The position numbers and the translations under genes were made by a program. The notes under the pieces are model-generated. The model was not told where the DNA came from. It made no database searches and saw only the letters and a list, made by a program, of their open reading frames with translations. From Plantactinospora endophytica (GTDB taxonomy: Bacteria; Actinomycetota; Actinomycetes; Mycobacteriales; Micromonosporaceae): 64,000 nucleotides of DNA. The stretch spans positions 62,001-126,000 of the forward strand of contig NZ_BONW01000049.1 in NCBI RefSeq assembly GCF_016862915.1, given 5' to 3'. Positions 35,430-45,302 of the stretch are shown here, one piece after another. Every line of letters starts with the position of its first letter. The first letter of the stretch is position 1.

Positions 35430-38400
35430 ATGGCCCACCGTCCCCGACGCCGCGCCGTCGCCGGGATCGCGCTGCTCAGCGCGGCCCTGCTCGCGGTGAC
35501 CGCCGCCCCTGCCCCGGCCGCCCCGGCGACCGCGCCCGCCGGCCCGCTCGGCACGACCGCCGCGCCCGCCGCCGCACCGGCAGTTTCCGCCTTCGCGGCG
35601 AACGACCACTGCCTCGGCGAGTGCGCCGACATCCTGCCGCCGGGCCAGAACGGCAACGCCACCCTGGTCGAGGTGCTCGCCAACCAGGCGCTCGGAGTGC
35701 TGCCCCGGCACGCGGGCGACCAGCTCGACCGGTACGCCAGTCTGGTCTACGGCTACGCCGGTCTGCGCGAGGACCAGCTCGGCGCGTTCTTCAACGACGC
35801 GTCCTTCGGAGTGCCGCCCGGCCAGGTCGAACGCAGCTACTCGCCGCGCGCCGACGTCACCGTGCTGCGGGACCGGGCGACCGGCGTCCCGCACGTCACC
35901 GGTACGACCCGGGGCGGCACCATGTTCGGCGCCGGGTACGTCGGCGCGGAGGACCGGCTCTTCACCATGGACCTGCTCCGGCACGTCGGCCGGGGCACGC
36001 TCACCCCGTTCGCGGGCGGTGCACCGGGCAACCGGGCACTGGAGCAGAGCGTCTGGCGGAACTCGCCGTACACCGAGGCGGACCTGGCCGCCCAGGTCGC
36101 GGCGCTGCGCCAGCGCGGTCCCCGGGGCGAGCAGCTCTACACCGACGTGCAGGAGTACATCGCCGGGATCAACGCGTACATCCGGCACTGCATGGCGAAC
36201 CGGAACTGCCCCGGCGAGTACGTCCTCACCGGACACCTGGACGCGATCACCAACGCGGGCGGGCCGGAGCCGTTCCAGATGACCGACCTGATCGCGATCT
36301 CCGGCGTGGTCGGCGGGCTGTTCGGCGGCGGTGGCGGGCACGAGATGGAGTCGGCGCTGGTCCGGATCGCCGCCCGGGCGAAGTACGGGCCGGTCGAGGG
36401 CGACCGGGTGTGGACGGCGTTCCGACAGCAGAACAACCCGGAGACGGTCCTCACCCTGCACGACGGGCAGAGCTTCCCGTACGGCGCCGCCGACCCGGAC
36501 GCGCCCAGCGTGGTGCTGCCGGACGCCGGCTCCGCCCGGCCGGAGGCGGTCACCGCCAACCCCACCGGCTCGGCCCGACAGGCCACCGGCGGACCGTCCG
36601 AACTGGCCGCCGCGCTCTCCGGGCTGACCGTCACCCCGCGCGGGATGTCGAACGCCGCCGTGATCTCCGGCGCGCACTCCACCAGCGGGCATCCGATCGC
36701 CGTCTTCGGACCGCAGACCGGCTACTTCGCGCCGCAACTGCTGATGGTGCAGGAGTTGCAGGGCCCGGGGATCAGCGCCCGGGGCGCCGCGTTCGCCGGG
36801 GTCAACCTCTACGTGCTGCTCGGCCGGGGCCAGGACTACGCCTGGAGCGCCACCTCCGCCACCCAGGACATCACCGACACCTACGCCGTGCCGCTGTGCA
36901 CCACCGACGGCAGCGCCCCGACGCTGGCCAGCAACTCCTACCGCTATCGGGGACAGTGCCTGGCGATGGAGGAGATCTCGCACGTCAACTCGTGGCAGCC
37001 GACGGTCGCGGACGGCACGGCGGCCGGCTCGTACACGATGGTCGCCCGGCGGACCAGGCTGGGGCTGGTGGGCTGGCGGGGCACGGTCGGCGGGGTGCCG
37101 CACGCGTTCACCCAGCTCCGGTCGACGTACCGGCACGAGGCCGACTCGGCGATCGGGTTCCAGATGTTCAACGACCCCGCCGCGATGGGCACCGCCGCCC
37201 AGTTCACCAGCGCCGCCGCCGAGATCGGGTACGCCTTCAACTGGTTCTACGTCAACTCGCGCCAGTCGGCGTACTACAACTCGGGGCTGAACCCGGTCCG
37301 GGCCGCCGGCAGCAACCCGAACCTGCCGATGCGGGCCGAGCCGGCGTACGAGTGGCAGGGTTTCGACGCAGGCACCAACACCGCCGCCTACCACCCCGCG
37401 TCGGCGCACCCGAACTCCGTCGACCAGGACTACTACGTGAGCTGGAACAACAAGCCGGCCGCCGACTACGGCGCCGCGGACGGCAACTTCAGCTTCGGCC
37501 CAGTGCACCGGGGCGACCTGCTGGACAAGCCGATCCGGGCCGCGCTCGACGCCGGGCAGAAGTTCGACCGCGCCTCGCTGACCGCGCTGGTGCAGCGGGC
37601 CGGGCTGACCGACCTGCGCGGGATCGAGGTGCTCGACGAGCTGGTCCGGGTGCTGGAGAGCCAGCCGGTCACCGACGCCGGGTTGACCGCGACGATCGGC
37701 CGGCTCAAGGCGTGGCGGCAGGCCGGGGCGCTCCGGGTGGAGACCTCGGCCGGGTCGAAGACCTACCAGCACGCCGAGGCGATCCGGGTCTTCGACGCCT
37801 GGTGGCCGCTGCTGGTCCGGGGGCAGTTCGCCGGGCCGCTCGGCAGCGGGCTCTACCAGGCGCTGGTGAACGCGATGCAGATCAACGAGTCACCCTCCGG
37901 GCACCAGCAGGGCGACACCTCGGACCTGCCCGGTTCGGCCGCCGCCGCGCAGACGCACAAGGGCTCGTCCTTCCAGTACGGCTGGTGGGGCTATGTCGAC
38001 GCCGACCTGCGGGCGGTGCTCGGCGAGCCGGTCTCCGGCGGGCTCGGCCGGACGTACTGCGGGGACGGCGCTCTGGCCGCCTGTCGGCAGATGCTGCTGG
38101 ACACGCTGCGCACCGCCGCCGCCCAGCCGGCCGGTGCGGTCTATCCCGGTGACGAGCACTGCGCCGCCGGGGACCAGTGGTGCGCCGACGCCATCGTGCA
38201 GTCCCCGCTGGGCGGGATCCGGCACCCCGCCATCGCCTGGCAGAACCGGCCGACGTACCAGCAGGTGGTGTCGTTCCCGGCCGGGCGCGGCGACGACCTG
38301 GGCAACCTCGCCGTCGGGCGGCCGGTCTCCGCGTCCAGCAACCAGCTCGGCAACGGCGCCGCCCGCGCGGTGGACGGCGATCCGGGTACCCGTTGGGCCA

Positions 38401-38684
38401 GCTCCTGGTCCGACAACCAGTCGATCACCGTCGACCTCGGCTCGGCCCGTACCGTCGGCCGGGTGGTGCTGCACTGGGAGGCGGCGTACGCGCGGTCGTA
38501 CCGGATCGAGGTCTCCACCGACGGCACCACCTGGCGTCCGGTCTGGTCGACCACGGCCGGCGACGGCGGCACCGACAACAACGCCTTCCCCGCCACGACG
38601 GCCCGCTACCTGCGGATGCAGGGCCTCACCCGGGCCACCGGCTACGGCCTCTCCCTCTGGGAGTTCCAGGCGTACCCGCACTGA
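35430..38684 (+). CDS. Secreted penicillin acylase family protein with discoidin (F5/8 C) domain
   Basis: A 1084-residue exported Ntn-hydrolase. Signal peptide RRRAVAGIALLSAALLAVTAAPAPAA, then the alpha-chain region with VLRDRATGVPHVTGTT, and the maturation site GMSNAAVISG with Ser407 as presumed N-terminal nucleophile of the beta chain. Later the substrate-side HQQGDTSDLPGSAAA and a closing F5/8 type C (CBM32-like) domain at about 955-1084 (LAVGRPVSASS to LWEFQAYPH). The family contains beta-lactam and acyl-homoserine-lactone acylases; the substrate is unknown. GGAAGGA supports ATG 35430. The discoidin tail suggests attachment to a glycan. Confidence 0.9.
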   Translation: MAHRPRRRAVAGIALLSAALLAVTAAPAPAAPATAPAGPLGTTAAPAAAPAVSAFAANDHCLGECADILPPGQNGNATLVEVLANQALGVLPRHAGDQLDRYASLVYGYAGLREDQLGAFFNDASFGVPPGQVERSYSPRADVTVLRDRATGVPHVTGTTRGGTMFGAGYVGAEDRLFTMDLLRHVGRGTLTPFAGGAPGNRALEQSVWRNSPYTEADLAAQVAALRQRGPRGEQLYTDVQEYIAGINAYIRHCMANRNCPGEYVLTGHLDAITNAGGPEPFQMTDLIAISGVVGGLFGGGGGHEMESALVRIAARAKYGPVEGDRVWTAFRQQNNPETVLTLHDGQSFPYGAADPDAPSVVLPDAGSARPEAVTANPTGSARQATGGPSELAAALSGLTVTPRGMSNAAVISGAHSTSGHPIAVFGPQTGYFAPQLLMVQELQGPGISARGAAFAGVNLYVLLGRGQDYAWSATSATQDITDTYAVPLCTTDGSAPTLASNSYRYRGQCLAMEEISHVNSWQPTVADGTAAGSYTMVARRTRLGLVGWRGTVGGVPHAFTQLRSTYRHEADSAIGFQMFNDPAAMGTAAQFTSAAAEIGYAFNWFYVNSRQSAYYNSGLNPVRAAGSNPNLPMRAEPAYEWQGFDAGTNTAAYHPASAHPNSVDQDYYVSWNNKPAADYGAADGNFSFGPVHRGDLLDKPIRAALDAGQKFDRASLTALVQRAGLTDLRGIEVLDELVRVLESQPVTDAGLTATIGRLKAWRQAGALRVETSAGSKTYQHAEAIRVFDAWWPLLVRGQFAGPLGSGLYQALVNAMQINESPSGHQQGDTSDLPGSAAAAQTHKGSSFQYGWWGYVDADLRAVLGEPVSGGLGRTYCGDGALAACRQMLLDTLRTAAAQPAGAVYPGDEHCAAGDQWCADAIVQSPLGGIRHPAIAWQNRPTYQQVVSFPAGRGDDLGNLAVGRPVSASSNQLGNGAARAVDGDPGTRWASSWSDNQSITVDLGSARTVGRVVLHWEAAYARSYRIEVSTDGTTWRPVWSTTAGDGGTDNNAFPATTARYLRMQGLTRATGYGLSLWEFQAYPH

Positions 38685-38685
38685 G

Positions 38686-39222
38686 TCAGGGGATCAGCCT
38701 GTCGAGCAGCTCGAAGGTCTCGTACGGCTGGTCGATGTCGCCGAAGTGCCCGTCGTCGCGGACGATCTGCGTGCCGCCGAGCCGCTCGAACATGGCGCGT
38801 CCCTGCCGCTCGTCGCACCCGTAGGGATCGCGCCGGGAGTTGACGAAGTAGATGTCGCGGACGCTCGCCCTGATCGCGGCCCAGTCGTAGGCCGGTTGCA
38901 GCACGGGTTCGTCGTCGGTGTTCGGCTGGGTCGAGTAGCCGGCCACCAGAATCGCCTGGGAGACCGTGGTGTCGAGGTGCTCCAGCAGCGCCAGCAGCAG
39001 CGCCGCGCCCCCGGAGTGCCCCACCAGCACCGTCTGCTCGTCGAACTCGTGGTCGGCCAGCACCTTCGGCAGGAACGTGGCGATCGGTTCCACGTTCAGG
39101 CCGGGATAGTGCGGGATCTCCACGGCATATCCCCGCTCGGCCAGTCGCCGACCCAGCCACGGGTACCAGACGACGCCGGGGTTCGCCCCCGTGCCGTGGA
39201 AGATGATCGCCTTCCGTGCCAC
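38686..39222 (-). CDS. RBBP9/YdeN-type alpha/beta hydrolase
   Basis: A 178-residue serine hydrolase. IIFHGTGANPGVVWYPWL opens the fold, GHSGGAALLLA holds the nucleophile Ser, NSRRDPYGCD the likely Asp and RDDGHFGD the His. Such small hydrolases act on unknown esters or peptides. GAGAGGAC supports GTG 39222. The stop lies one base from that of the convergent acylase gene, so the two 3' ends abut. Confidence 0.85.
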   Translation of the reverse strand: MARKAIIFHGTGANPGVVWYPWLGRRLAERGYAVEIPHYPGLNVEPIATFLPKVLADHEFDEQTVLVGHSGGAALLLALLEHLDTTVSQAILVAGYSTQPNTDDEPVLQPAYDWAAIRASVRDIYFVNSRRDPYGCDERQGRAMFERLGGTQIVRDDGHFGDIDQPYETFELLDRLIP

Positions 39223-39325
39223 CGGATCGTCCTCTCGCCGTACTCCGGGAAAGCCCACCGGAAAAGTCTCGACGGCCCGTGGCCGCACAGGCGACCGCAG
39301 GCCGTCGAGGAGCCGCCGGATCGGC

Positions 39326-39721
39326 TCAGACGTTGAAGCCGAGGGCGCGGAGCTGGTCGCGGCCCTCGTCGGTGATCTTGTCCGGGCCCCACGGGGGAAG
39401 CCAGACCCAGTTGATCCGGATGTCGTTGACGAGACCGCCGCCGGGGCCGGTGGTCAGCGCCGACCGGGCCTGGTCCTCGATCACGTCGGTCAGCGGGCAG
39501 GCCGCCGAGGTGAGCGTCATGTCCAGGGTCGCCACGTTCTCGTCGTCGACGTGCACGCCGTAGACCAGACCCAGGTCGACCACGTTGATGCCCAGCTCGG
39601 GGTCGACGACGTCCTTCATCGCCTCTTCGATGTCCGCGACCGCCGCCTTGCCAGCCGCACCGGTCGCACCGTCCACACCGGTCGACTCGGCCGACGGGGC
39701 CTTCGTGTCCTGATCAGTCAT
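39326..39721 (-). CDS. sufT: SufT/MIP18-family iron-sulfur assembly factor
   Basis: A 131-residue DUF59 protein, the last gene of the SUF operon. The domain begins at about residue 30 (EEAMKDVVDPELGINVVDLGLVYGV) and contains the conserved Cys in SAACPLTDV; it ends with WVWLPPWGPDKITDEG. It helps load or target Fe-S clusters. An Ala/Gly/Ser-rich leader of about 28 residues precedes the domain. The ATG overlaps the sufU stop as ATGA. Confidence 0.93.
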   Translation of the reverse strand: MTDQDTKAPSAESTGVDGATGAAGKAAVADIEEAMKDVVDPELGINVVDLGLVYGVHVDDENVATLDMTLTSAACPLTDVIEDQARSALTTGPGGGLVNDIRINWVWLPPWGPDKITDEGRDQLRALGFNV

Positions 39722-40206
39722 GCCGTCTTCACCTCGCTCCGCTCGTTACTGTCCTCGTCGCCGGCCTCGACGTCCACGCCCGCCCGGGCCGCCGCGTCCT
39801 TGAACGCCATCCACGGCAGCAGCGCACACTTCACCCGGGCCGGATAGCGGGCCACCCCGGCGAACGCCACCGCGTCGCCGAGCAGCTCCTCGTCCGGAGT
39901 CACCTGACCCCGCCCCGACATCAGCTCGACGAACGCGGCGTGCACCTCGAACGCCTGCCCGGTGTCCCGGCCGGTGAGCAGTTCGTGCAGCACGCTCGCC
40001 GATGCCTGGCTGATCGAGCAACCCATTCCGTCGTACGACACGTCACTGAGCGTGTCGTCGTCCAGGGCCACCCGGATGGTCACCTCGTCCCCGCAGGTGG
40101 GGTTCACGTGGTGCGCCTCGGCGGCGTACGGCTCGCGCAGCCCCCGGCCGTGCGGATGCTTGTAGTGATCCAGGATGATCTCCTGGTAAAGCTGGTCGAC
40201 CTGCAT
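39718..40206 (-). CDS. sufU: SufU, zinc-dependent sulfur transfer protein
   Basis: Accepts persulfide from SufS and passes it to SufBCD. The 162-residue product has the three Cys ligands in NPTCGDE, YDGMGCSIS and RYPARVKCALLPW, plus the region VTPDEELLG as in the SufU (not IscU) group. Start ATG 40206 shares its T with the TAA stop of sufS (TAATG). A charged tail of about 25 residues is beyond the usual length. Confidence 0.95.
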   Translation of the reverse strand: MQVDQLYQEIILDHYKHPHGRGLREPYAAEAHHVNPTCGDEVTIRVALDDDTLSDVSYDGMGCSISQASASVLHELLTGRDTGQAFEVHAAFVELMSGRGQVTPDEELLGDAVAFAGVARYPARVKCALLPWMAFKDAAARAGVDVEAGDEDSNERSEVKTA

Positions 40207-41510
40207 TACCCGAACACCTTCCGTACCTGTTCCAGCCCGCGCACCAAGGCATCGACCTCACCGGTCGTGGTGTACAGGTAGAACGAGGCGCGGGTCGTCG
40301 CCGGTACGCCGAACCGGACGCAGACCGGTCGCGCACAGTGATGGCCCACCCGCACCTCGACGCCCTCCGCGTCCAGCACCTGACCGACGTCGTGCGGGTG
40401 GATGCCGTCCAGTGCGAACGAGATCGTCCCGCCCCGGCCCACCGGTACGGTCGGACCGAAGATCCGCAGCCCGGGGACCGTCGCCAGCGCGTCCAGCGCG
40501 TACGCGGTCAGCTCCTTCTCGTGCCACTGGATCGCCCGCATGCCGATCCCGGTCAGGTAGTCCACCGCCGCGCCCAGCGCCACCGCCTCGGCGATCGGCG
40601 GGGTACCCGCCTCGAACCGGGCCGGCGGCGGGGCGTACGTCGAGCCGGACATGCTGACCGTCTCGATCATCGAACCGCCGCCGAAGACCGGTGGCATCGC
40701 GGCCAGCAGCTCCGCCCGGCCCCAGAGCACCCCGATGCCGCTCGGCGCGCACATCTTGTGCCCGGTGAAGGCGATGAAGTCGGCGTCCAGGTCGACCACG
40801 TCGACCGGCAGGTGCGGCACCGACTGCGAGCAGTCGAGCAGCAGCAGCGCACCGACCTGCCGGACCCGCTCGGTGATCCGGGCGGTGGCGTTGACCGTGC
40901 CGAGGATGTTGGACATGTGCACGAACGAGACCAGCTTGGTCCGCTCGTTGACCAGCTCCTCCAGCCCGGACTCGTCCAGCCGGCCGCCGTCGGTGACCGG
41001 GAACCAGCGCAGCGTGGCGCCGGTACGCTCGCAGAGGAGCTGCCACGGCACGATGTTCGAGTGGTGCTCCATCTCGGAGATCACGATCTCGTCGCCGGGG
41101 CCGAGCCGGAACCGCGGGTCGCCGCCCGCGCCGACCGAGGCGTTGGAGAAGGCGTACGCGACCAGGTTGATCGCCTCGGTGGAGTTCTTGGTGAACACCA
41201 CCTCGTCCGGGCTCGGCGCGTTGATGAAGGCCGCGACCTTCGCCCGGGCCCCCTCGTACGCCTCGGTCGCCTCGGTGCCGACGGTGTGCACCGAGCGGGA
41301 GACGTTGCCGTTGTGCCGCTCGTAGTGCGCGCGCAGCACGTCCAGCACCTGGAGGGGCTTCTGCGAGGTGTTCGCGCTGTCGAGGTAGACCATCGGGTGG
41401 CCGTTGACCTCGCGTCCCAGGATCGGGAAGTCCGCGCGTACCGCCTCGACGTCGTAGCGCGGCACGTCGTCGTACTGTGGCATCCCCGGCGGGATCGCGA
41501 TCGTGGTCAT
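40206..41510 (-). CDS. sufS: SufS cysteine desulfurase
   Basis: PLP enzyme taking sulfur from cysteine to form a persulfide. The 434-residue product is of normal group II type: YLDSANTSQKP near the N-terminus, SEMEHHSNIVPW, TGHKM with the PLP Lys, and HHCARPVCVRFG with the persulfide Cys. Group II desulfurases need SufU, encoded next. GGAAGGG lies upstream of ATG 41510; 23 bases separate it from sufC. Confidence 0.97.
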   Translation of the reverse strand: MTTIAIPPGMPQYDDVPRYDVEAVRADFPILGREVNGHPMVYLDSANTSQKPLQVLDVLRAHYERHNGNVSRSVHTVGTEATEAYEGARAKVAAFINAPSPDEVVFTKNSTEAINLVAYAFSNASVGAGGDPRFRLGPGDEIVISEMEHHSNIVPWQLLCERTGATLRWFPVTDGGRLDESGLEELVNERTKLVSFVHMSNILGTVNATARITERVRQVGALLLLDCSQSVPHLPVDVVDLDADFIAFTGHKMCAPSGIGVLWGRAELLAAMPPVFGGGSMIETVSMSGSTYAPPPARFEAGTPPIAEAVALGAAVDYLTGIGMRAIQWHEKELTAYALDALATVPGLRIFGPTVPVGRGGTISFALDGIHPHDVGQVLDAEGVEVRVGHHCARPVCVRFGVPATTRASFYLYTTTGEVDALVRGLEQVRKVFG

Positions 41511-41533
41511 CTCGACGGTGCCCTTCCGGTCTC

Positions 41534-42307
41534 TCAGGCCCGGGCCGTGCCGGCGCCGGCGACGTACCGCTCGTAGCCCTCGGCCTCGAGCTTCTCGGCC
41601 AGCTCCGGCCCGCCCTCCTCGACGATCCGGCCGGCGACGAAGACGTGCACGAAGTCCGGCCTGATGTAGCGGAGGATCCGGGTGTAGTGCGTGATCAGCA
41701 GCAGGCCGGTCTCGCCGGTCTCGCGGACCCGGTTGACGCCCTCGCTGACCACCCGCAGGGCGTCGATGTCGAGGCCGGAGTCGGTCTCGTCGAGGATCGC
41801 CACCTTCGGCTTGAGCAGTTCGAGCTGCACGATCTCGTGCCGCTTCTTCTCGCCGCCGGAGAAGCCCTCGTTGACGTTGCGCTGGGCGAACGCCGGGTCC
41901 ATCTGGAGCCGCTCCATCGCGCCGCGCAGCTCGCCGGCCCAGGTGCGCAGCTTCGGCGCCTCGCCGTCCACCGCCGTCTTCGCGGTGCGAAGGAAGTTCG
42001 CCACCGAGACGCCGGGCACCTCGACCGGGTACTGCATGGCCAGGAAGAGGCCGGCCCGGGCCCGCTCGTCGACGGCCATCGAGAGTACGTCCTGACCGTC
42101 CAGCAGCACCTCGCCGCCGGTGATCTCGTACTTCGGGTGCCCGGCGATCGAGTAGGCCAGGGTCGACTTGCCGGACCCGTTCGGGCCCATGATCGCGTGG
42201 GTCTCCCCCGCCCGCACGGTGAGGTCGACCCCGGCCAGGATCGGCTTCAGCTCGCCCTCGGGCAGCCTGACCGACACCTGCAGGTCACGGATCTCAAGAA
42301 CGCTCAT
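41534..42307 (-). CDS. sufC: SufC, ATPase of the Fe-S scaffold
   Basis: A 257-residue ABC ATPase working with SufB and SufD. Walker A GPNGSGKST, the signature FSGGEKKRHE (SufC-specific), Walker B VAILDETDSGLD and the H-motif THYTRI are all present. It powers cluster assembly in the cytoplasm. ATG 42307 overlaps the Rieske gene stop by four bases. Confidence 0.97.
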   Translation of the reverse strand: MSVLEIRDLQVSVRLPEGELKPILAGVDLTVRAGETHAIMGPNGSGKSTLAYSIAGHPKYEITGGEVLLDGQDVLSMAVDERARAGLFLAMQYPVEVPGVSVANFLRTAKTAVDGEAPKLRTWAGELRGAMERLQMDPAFAQRNVNEGFSGGEKKRHEIVQLELLKPKVAILDETDSGLDIDALRVVSEGVNRVRETGETGLLLITHYTRILRYIRPDFVHVFVAGRIVEEGGPELAEKLEAEGYERYVAGAGTARA

Positions 42308-42633
42308 GGTGCGGTAACTCCATTACTCGGCGTGAGACTCAGGTAGATGTCGCCGTCGCGGATCTCGACGGGGTAGACGGGTACGGGTTCGGTCGCGGGC
42401 AGCCCGGTCGGCTCGCCGGTACGCAGGTCGAAGCGGGAACCGTGCAGCCAGCACTCCAGGGTGCAGCCGTCGACCTCGCCCTCGGAGAGCGCCACGGCGG
42501 CGTGCGAGCACTCGTCGCGTACGGCGTAGAAGTTGCCGTCCTCGGCGTGCACGACGGCGACCTCGGTGCCGTCCACGTCGGCGGAGATGGCGGTGCCCTT
42601 CGGCACGTCCTCGGTCGAGCAGATCCGGATCAT
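42304..42633 (-). CDS. Rieske-type ferredoxin within the SUF operon
   Basis: A 109-residue soluble Rieske [2Fe-2S] protein. Cluster ligands: CSHAA (Cys, His) and CWLHGSRFD (Cys, His). Such non-heme dioxygenase-type ferredoxins are standard in actinobacterial SUF operons between sufD and sufC and likely supply electrons for assembly or repair. ATG 42633 shares one base with the sufD stop; a TTG at 42636 is an unlikely alternative. Confidence 0.93.
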   Translation of the reverse strand: MIRICSTEDVPKGTAISADVDGTEVAVVHAEDGNFYAVRDECSHAAVALSEGEVDGCTLECWLHGSRFDLRTGEPTGLPATEPVPVYPVEIRDGDIYLSLTPSNGVTAP

Positions 42634-43817
42634 CAAACGGCCGCCTTGGCAAGCCGCAGTTCGATCTGCTCGCCGAGGCGGTCGCGCAGGGCCTCGGCCG
42701 GGATCTTGTTGAGCAGTTCGGCAAAGAAGCCCCGGACGACCAGCTTGCGGGCCTCGTCCTCGGGGATGCCCCGGGCCATCAGGTAGAAGAGTTGCTCGTC
42801 GTCGAAGCGCCCGGTCGCGCTGGCGTGCCCGGCACCGGCCACCTCGCCGGTCTCGATCTCCAGGTTGGGTACCGAGTCGGCCCGGGCGCCGTCGGTCAGC
42901 ACCAGGTTGCGGTTGATCTCGTACGTGTCGGTGCCGGTCGCGGCGGCCCGGATCAGCACGTCACCGACCCAGACGGTGTGCGCGCTGGCGCCCTGCAACG
43001 CGCCCCGGTAGCCGACGTAGCTGCGGCAGTCCGGCACGCTGTGGTCGACCATCTGCCGGTGCTCCAGGTGCTGCCCGGCGTCGGCGAAGTAGAGGCCGTA
43101 CAGCTCGGCCTCGCCGCCCCGACCGGTGTATTCCACGCTGGTGTACTGCCGGACCAGTTCCCCGCCCAGGCTCACCTGCACGTGCGTCACCTTGGCGTCC
43201 CGGCCCAGCCGCACCTTCAGATGCTGCGCCTGCACCGCGTCCGGCGCCCAGTCGGCGACGGTGACCAGGGTCAGCCTCGCGCCCTCGTCCACCGCGACCT
43301 CGACGTTGTCGGCCAGGGTCACCGAGCCGGTCTGCTCCAGCACCAGCGTCACCTCGGCGAACCGGCCGACGTCGACGAAGGTGTGCCCGAACGAGGCGCC
43401 GTCGGCGCCCTGCCCGACCAGCCGGACGGTCACCGGCTCGGCCGGTCGGGTCTCCGGGGCCACCGCGACGACGACCGCCTCGCCGACCCGGCCGTACGCC
43501 AGCGCGCTGACCCGGTCGAACGGGGTGAGCACGCTGCCGACCCGGGCGTCACCCTCGTGTACGCCGCCGAAGGTCACCCCGTCCGGCAGCGCGGCGACCT
43601 CGTAGCGCAGCCGGCCGTCGGTGGGGGTGAACCCGTCGTCGGCGAGGCCGCGCAGCCGCTTGAGCGGGGTGAACCGCCACTCCTCCTCCAGGCCGGTCAG
43701 GGCCGGGAAGTCGCGGACGTCGTACGAGCGGAGCGTCTGCGCCTTGGTCTGCGCGACCTGCGCGGCGGGCGCTTGCTGCGCATCGGGCGCTTCGGGCGCG
43801 AATGCTTCGGTAGTCAT
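42633..43817 (-). CDS. sufD: SufD, Fe-S scaffold subunit
   Basis: A 394-residue beta-helix protein forming SufBC2D. The conserved C-terminal region (GVLIRAAATGTDTYEINRNLVLTDGARADSVPNLEIETGEVAGAGHASATGRFDDEQLFYLMARGIPEDEAR, in part) identifies the family, with the conserved His in GAGHA. The N-terminus is Ala/Gln-rich. Separated by 54 bases from sufB, the largest gap in the operon apart from none elsewhere above 30. Confidence 0.96.
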   Translation of the reverse strand: MTTEAFAPEAPDAQQAPAAQVAQTKAQTLRSYDVRDFPALTGLEEEWRFTPLKRLRGLADDGFTPTDGRLRYEVAALPDGVTFGGVHEGDARVGSVLTPFDRVSALAYGRVGEAVVVAVAPETRPAEPVTVRLVGQGADGASFGHTFVDVGRFAEVTLVLEQTGSVTLADNVEVAVDEGARLTLVTVADWAPDAVQAQHLKVRLGRDAKVTHVQVSLGGELVRQYTSVEYTGRGGEAELYGLYFADAGQHLEHRQMVDHSVPDCRSYVGYRGALQGASAHTVWVGDVLIRAAATGTDTYEINRNLVLTDGARADSVPNLEIETGEVAGAGHASATGRFDDEQLFYLMARGIPEDEARKLVVRGFFAELLNKIPAEALRDRLGEQIELRLAKAAV

Positions 43818-43871
43818 CTCTTCCTTGGTCTTGTCTCGCGAGGTCCGAGGCGGGGTCGGGGTGGGCCGGCG

Positions 43872-45302
43872 TCAGCCGACCGCGCCCTCCATCTGCAGCT
43901 CGATCAGCCGGTTGAGCTCCAGCGCGTACTCCATCGGGAGTTCCTTGGCGATCGGCTCGATGAAGCCGCGCACGATCATCGCCATCGCCTCGTCCTCGGT
44001 CAGGCCCCGGCTCATCAGGTAGAAGAGCTGGTCCTCGCTGACCTTGGAGACGGTCGCCTCGTGCCCCATCGCCACGTCGTCCTCGCGGATGTCGACGTAC
44101 GGGTAGGTGTCCGACCGGGAGATGGTGTCGACCAGCAGCGCGTCGCACTTGACGGTGCTCTTGCTGTGGTGCGAGCCCTCCAGCACCTGCACCAGGCCGC
44201 GGTAGGACGTACGTCCACCGGCCCGGGCGATCGACTTGGAGACGATCGTGCTGGAGGTGTGCGGCGCGGCGTGCACCATCTTGGCGCCGGCGTCCTGGTG
44301 CTGGCCCTCGCCGGCCATCGCGACCGAGAGCACCTCGCCCTTGGCGTGCTCGCCGGTCATCCAGACCGCCGGGTATTTCATGGTCACCTTGGAGCCGATG
44401 TTGCCGTCGATCCACTCCATGGTCGCGCCCTCGTGGCAGACCGCCCGCTTGGTGACCAGGTTGTAGACGTTGTTCGACCAGTTCTGGATGGTGGTGTAGC
44501 GGCAGCGCGCGTTCTTCTTGACGATGATCTCGACGACCGCGCTGTGCAGCGAGTCGGAGGAGTAGATCGGCGCGGTGCAGCCCTCGACGTAGTGCACGTA
44601 CGCGCCCTCGTCGACGATGATCAGCGTCCGCTCGAACTGGCCCATGTTCTCGGTGTTGATCCGGAAGTACGCCTGCAGCGGGATCTCCACGTGCACGCCC
44701 TTCGGCACGTAGATGAACGAGCCGCCGGACCAGACCGAGGTGTTCAGCGCGGCGAACTTGTTGTCGCCGACCGGGATCACCGTGCCGAAGTACTCCTTGA
44801 AGATGTCCTCGTGCTCCTTGAGCGCGGTGTCGGTGTCCAGGAAGAGGACACCCTGCTCCTCCAGGTCCTCACGGATCTTGTGGTAGACCACCTCGGACTC
44901 GTACTGGGCGGCGACACCGGCAACCAGGCGCTGCTTCTCGGCCTCCGGGATGCCCAGCCGGTCGTAGGTGCTCTTGATGTCCTCGGGCAGGTCCTCCCAG
45001 CTGGTGGCCTGCTTCTCGGTGGACCGTACGAAGTACTTGATGTTGTCGAAGTTGATCCCGCCGAGGTCGGCGCCCCAGTTCGGCATCGGCTTGCGGCCGA
45101 ACAGCCGCAGCCCCTTGAGGCGCAGGTCGAGCATCCAGGCCGGTTCGTTCTTCTTGGCCGAGATGTCCCGGACCACCGCCTCGTTCAGGCCACGCTGGGC
45201 AGCGGCGCCGGCGACGTCGGAGTCGGCCCAGCCGTACTCGTAGCGTCCCAGGGCGGCGAGCTGCTCCTCCTGCGTCATGGGCTGGACGATCTGCTCGGTC
45301 AT
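43872..45302 (-). CDS. sufB: SufB, Fe-S scaffold subunit
   Basis: A 476-residue protein where the cluster is built. [39 protein letters not shown]-like [16 protein letters not shown] and KCDALLVD (functional Cys) are as in other SufB proteins, and the end [23 protein letters not shown] is typical. No intein is present, unlike in mycobacteria. ATG 45302 overlaps the sufR stop by four bases (ATGA). Confidence 0.97.
   Translation of the reverse strand: MTEQIVQPMTQEEQLAALGRYEYGWADSDVAGAAAQRGLNEAVVRDISAKKNEPAWMLDLRLKGLRLFGRKPMPNWGADLGGINFDNIKYFVRSTEKQATSWEDLPEDIKSTYDRLGIPEAEKQRLVAGVAAQYESEVVYHKIREDLEEQGVLFLDTDTALKEHEDIFKEYFGTVIPVGDNKFAALNTSVWSGGSFIYVPKGVHVEIPLQAYFRINTENMGQFERTLIIVDEGAYVHYVEGCTAPIYSSDSLHSAVVEIIVKKNARCRYTTIQNWSNNVYNLVTKRAVCHEGATMEWIDGNIGSKVTMKYPAVWMTGEHAKGEVLSVAMAGEGQHQDAGAKMVHAAPHTSSTIVSKSIARAGGRTSYRGLVQVLEGSHHSKSTVKCDALLVDTISRSDTYPYVDIREDDVAMGHEATVSKVSEDQLFYLMSRGLTEDEAMAMIVRGFIEPIAKELPMEYALELNRLIELQMEGAVG

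Noticed and set aside
34542-37772. Minus-strand frame of over 1,000 codons opposite the acylase
   Set aside because: Only its last 208 codons (LysE-type protein) are real; the rest is antisense to the penicillin acylase.
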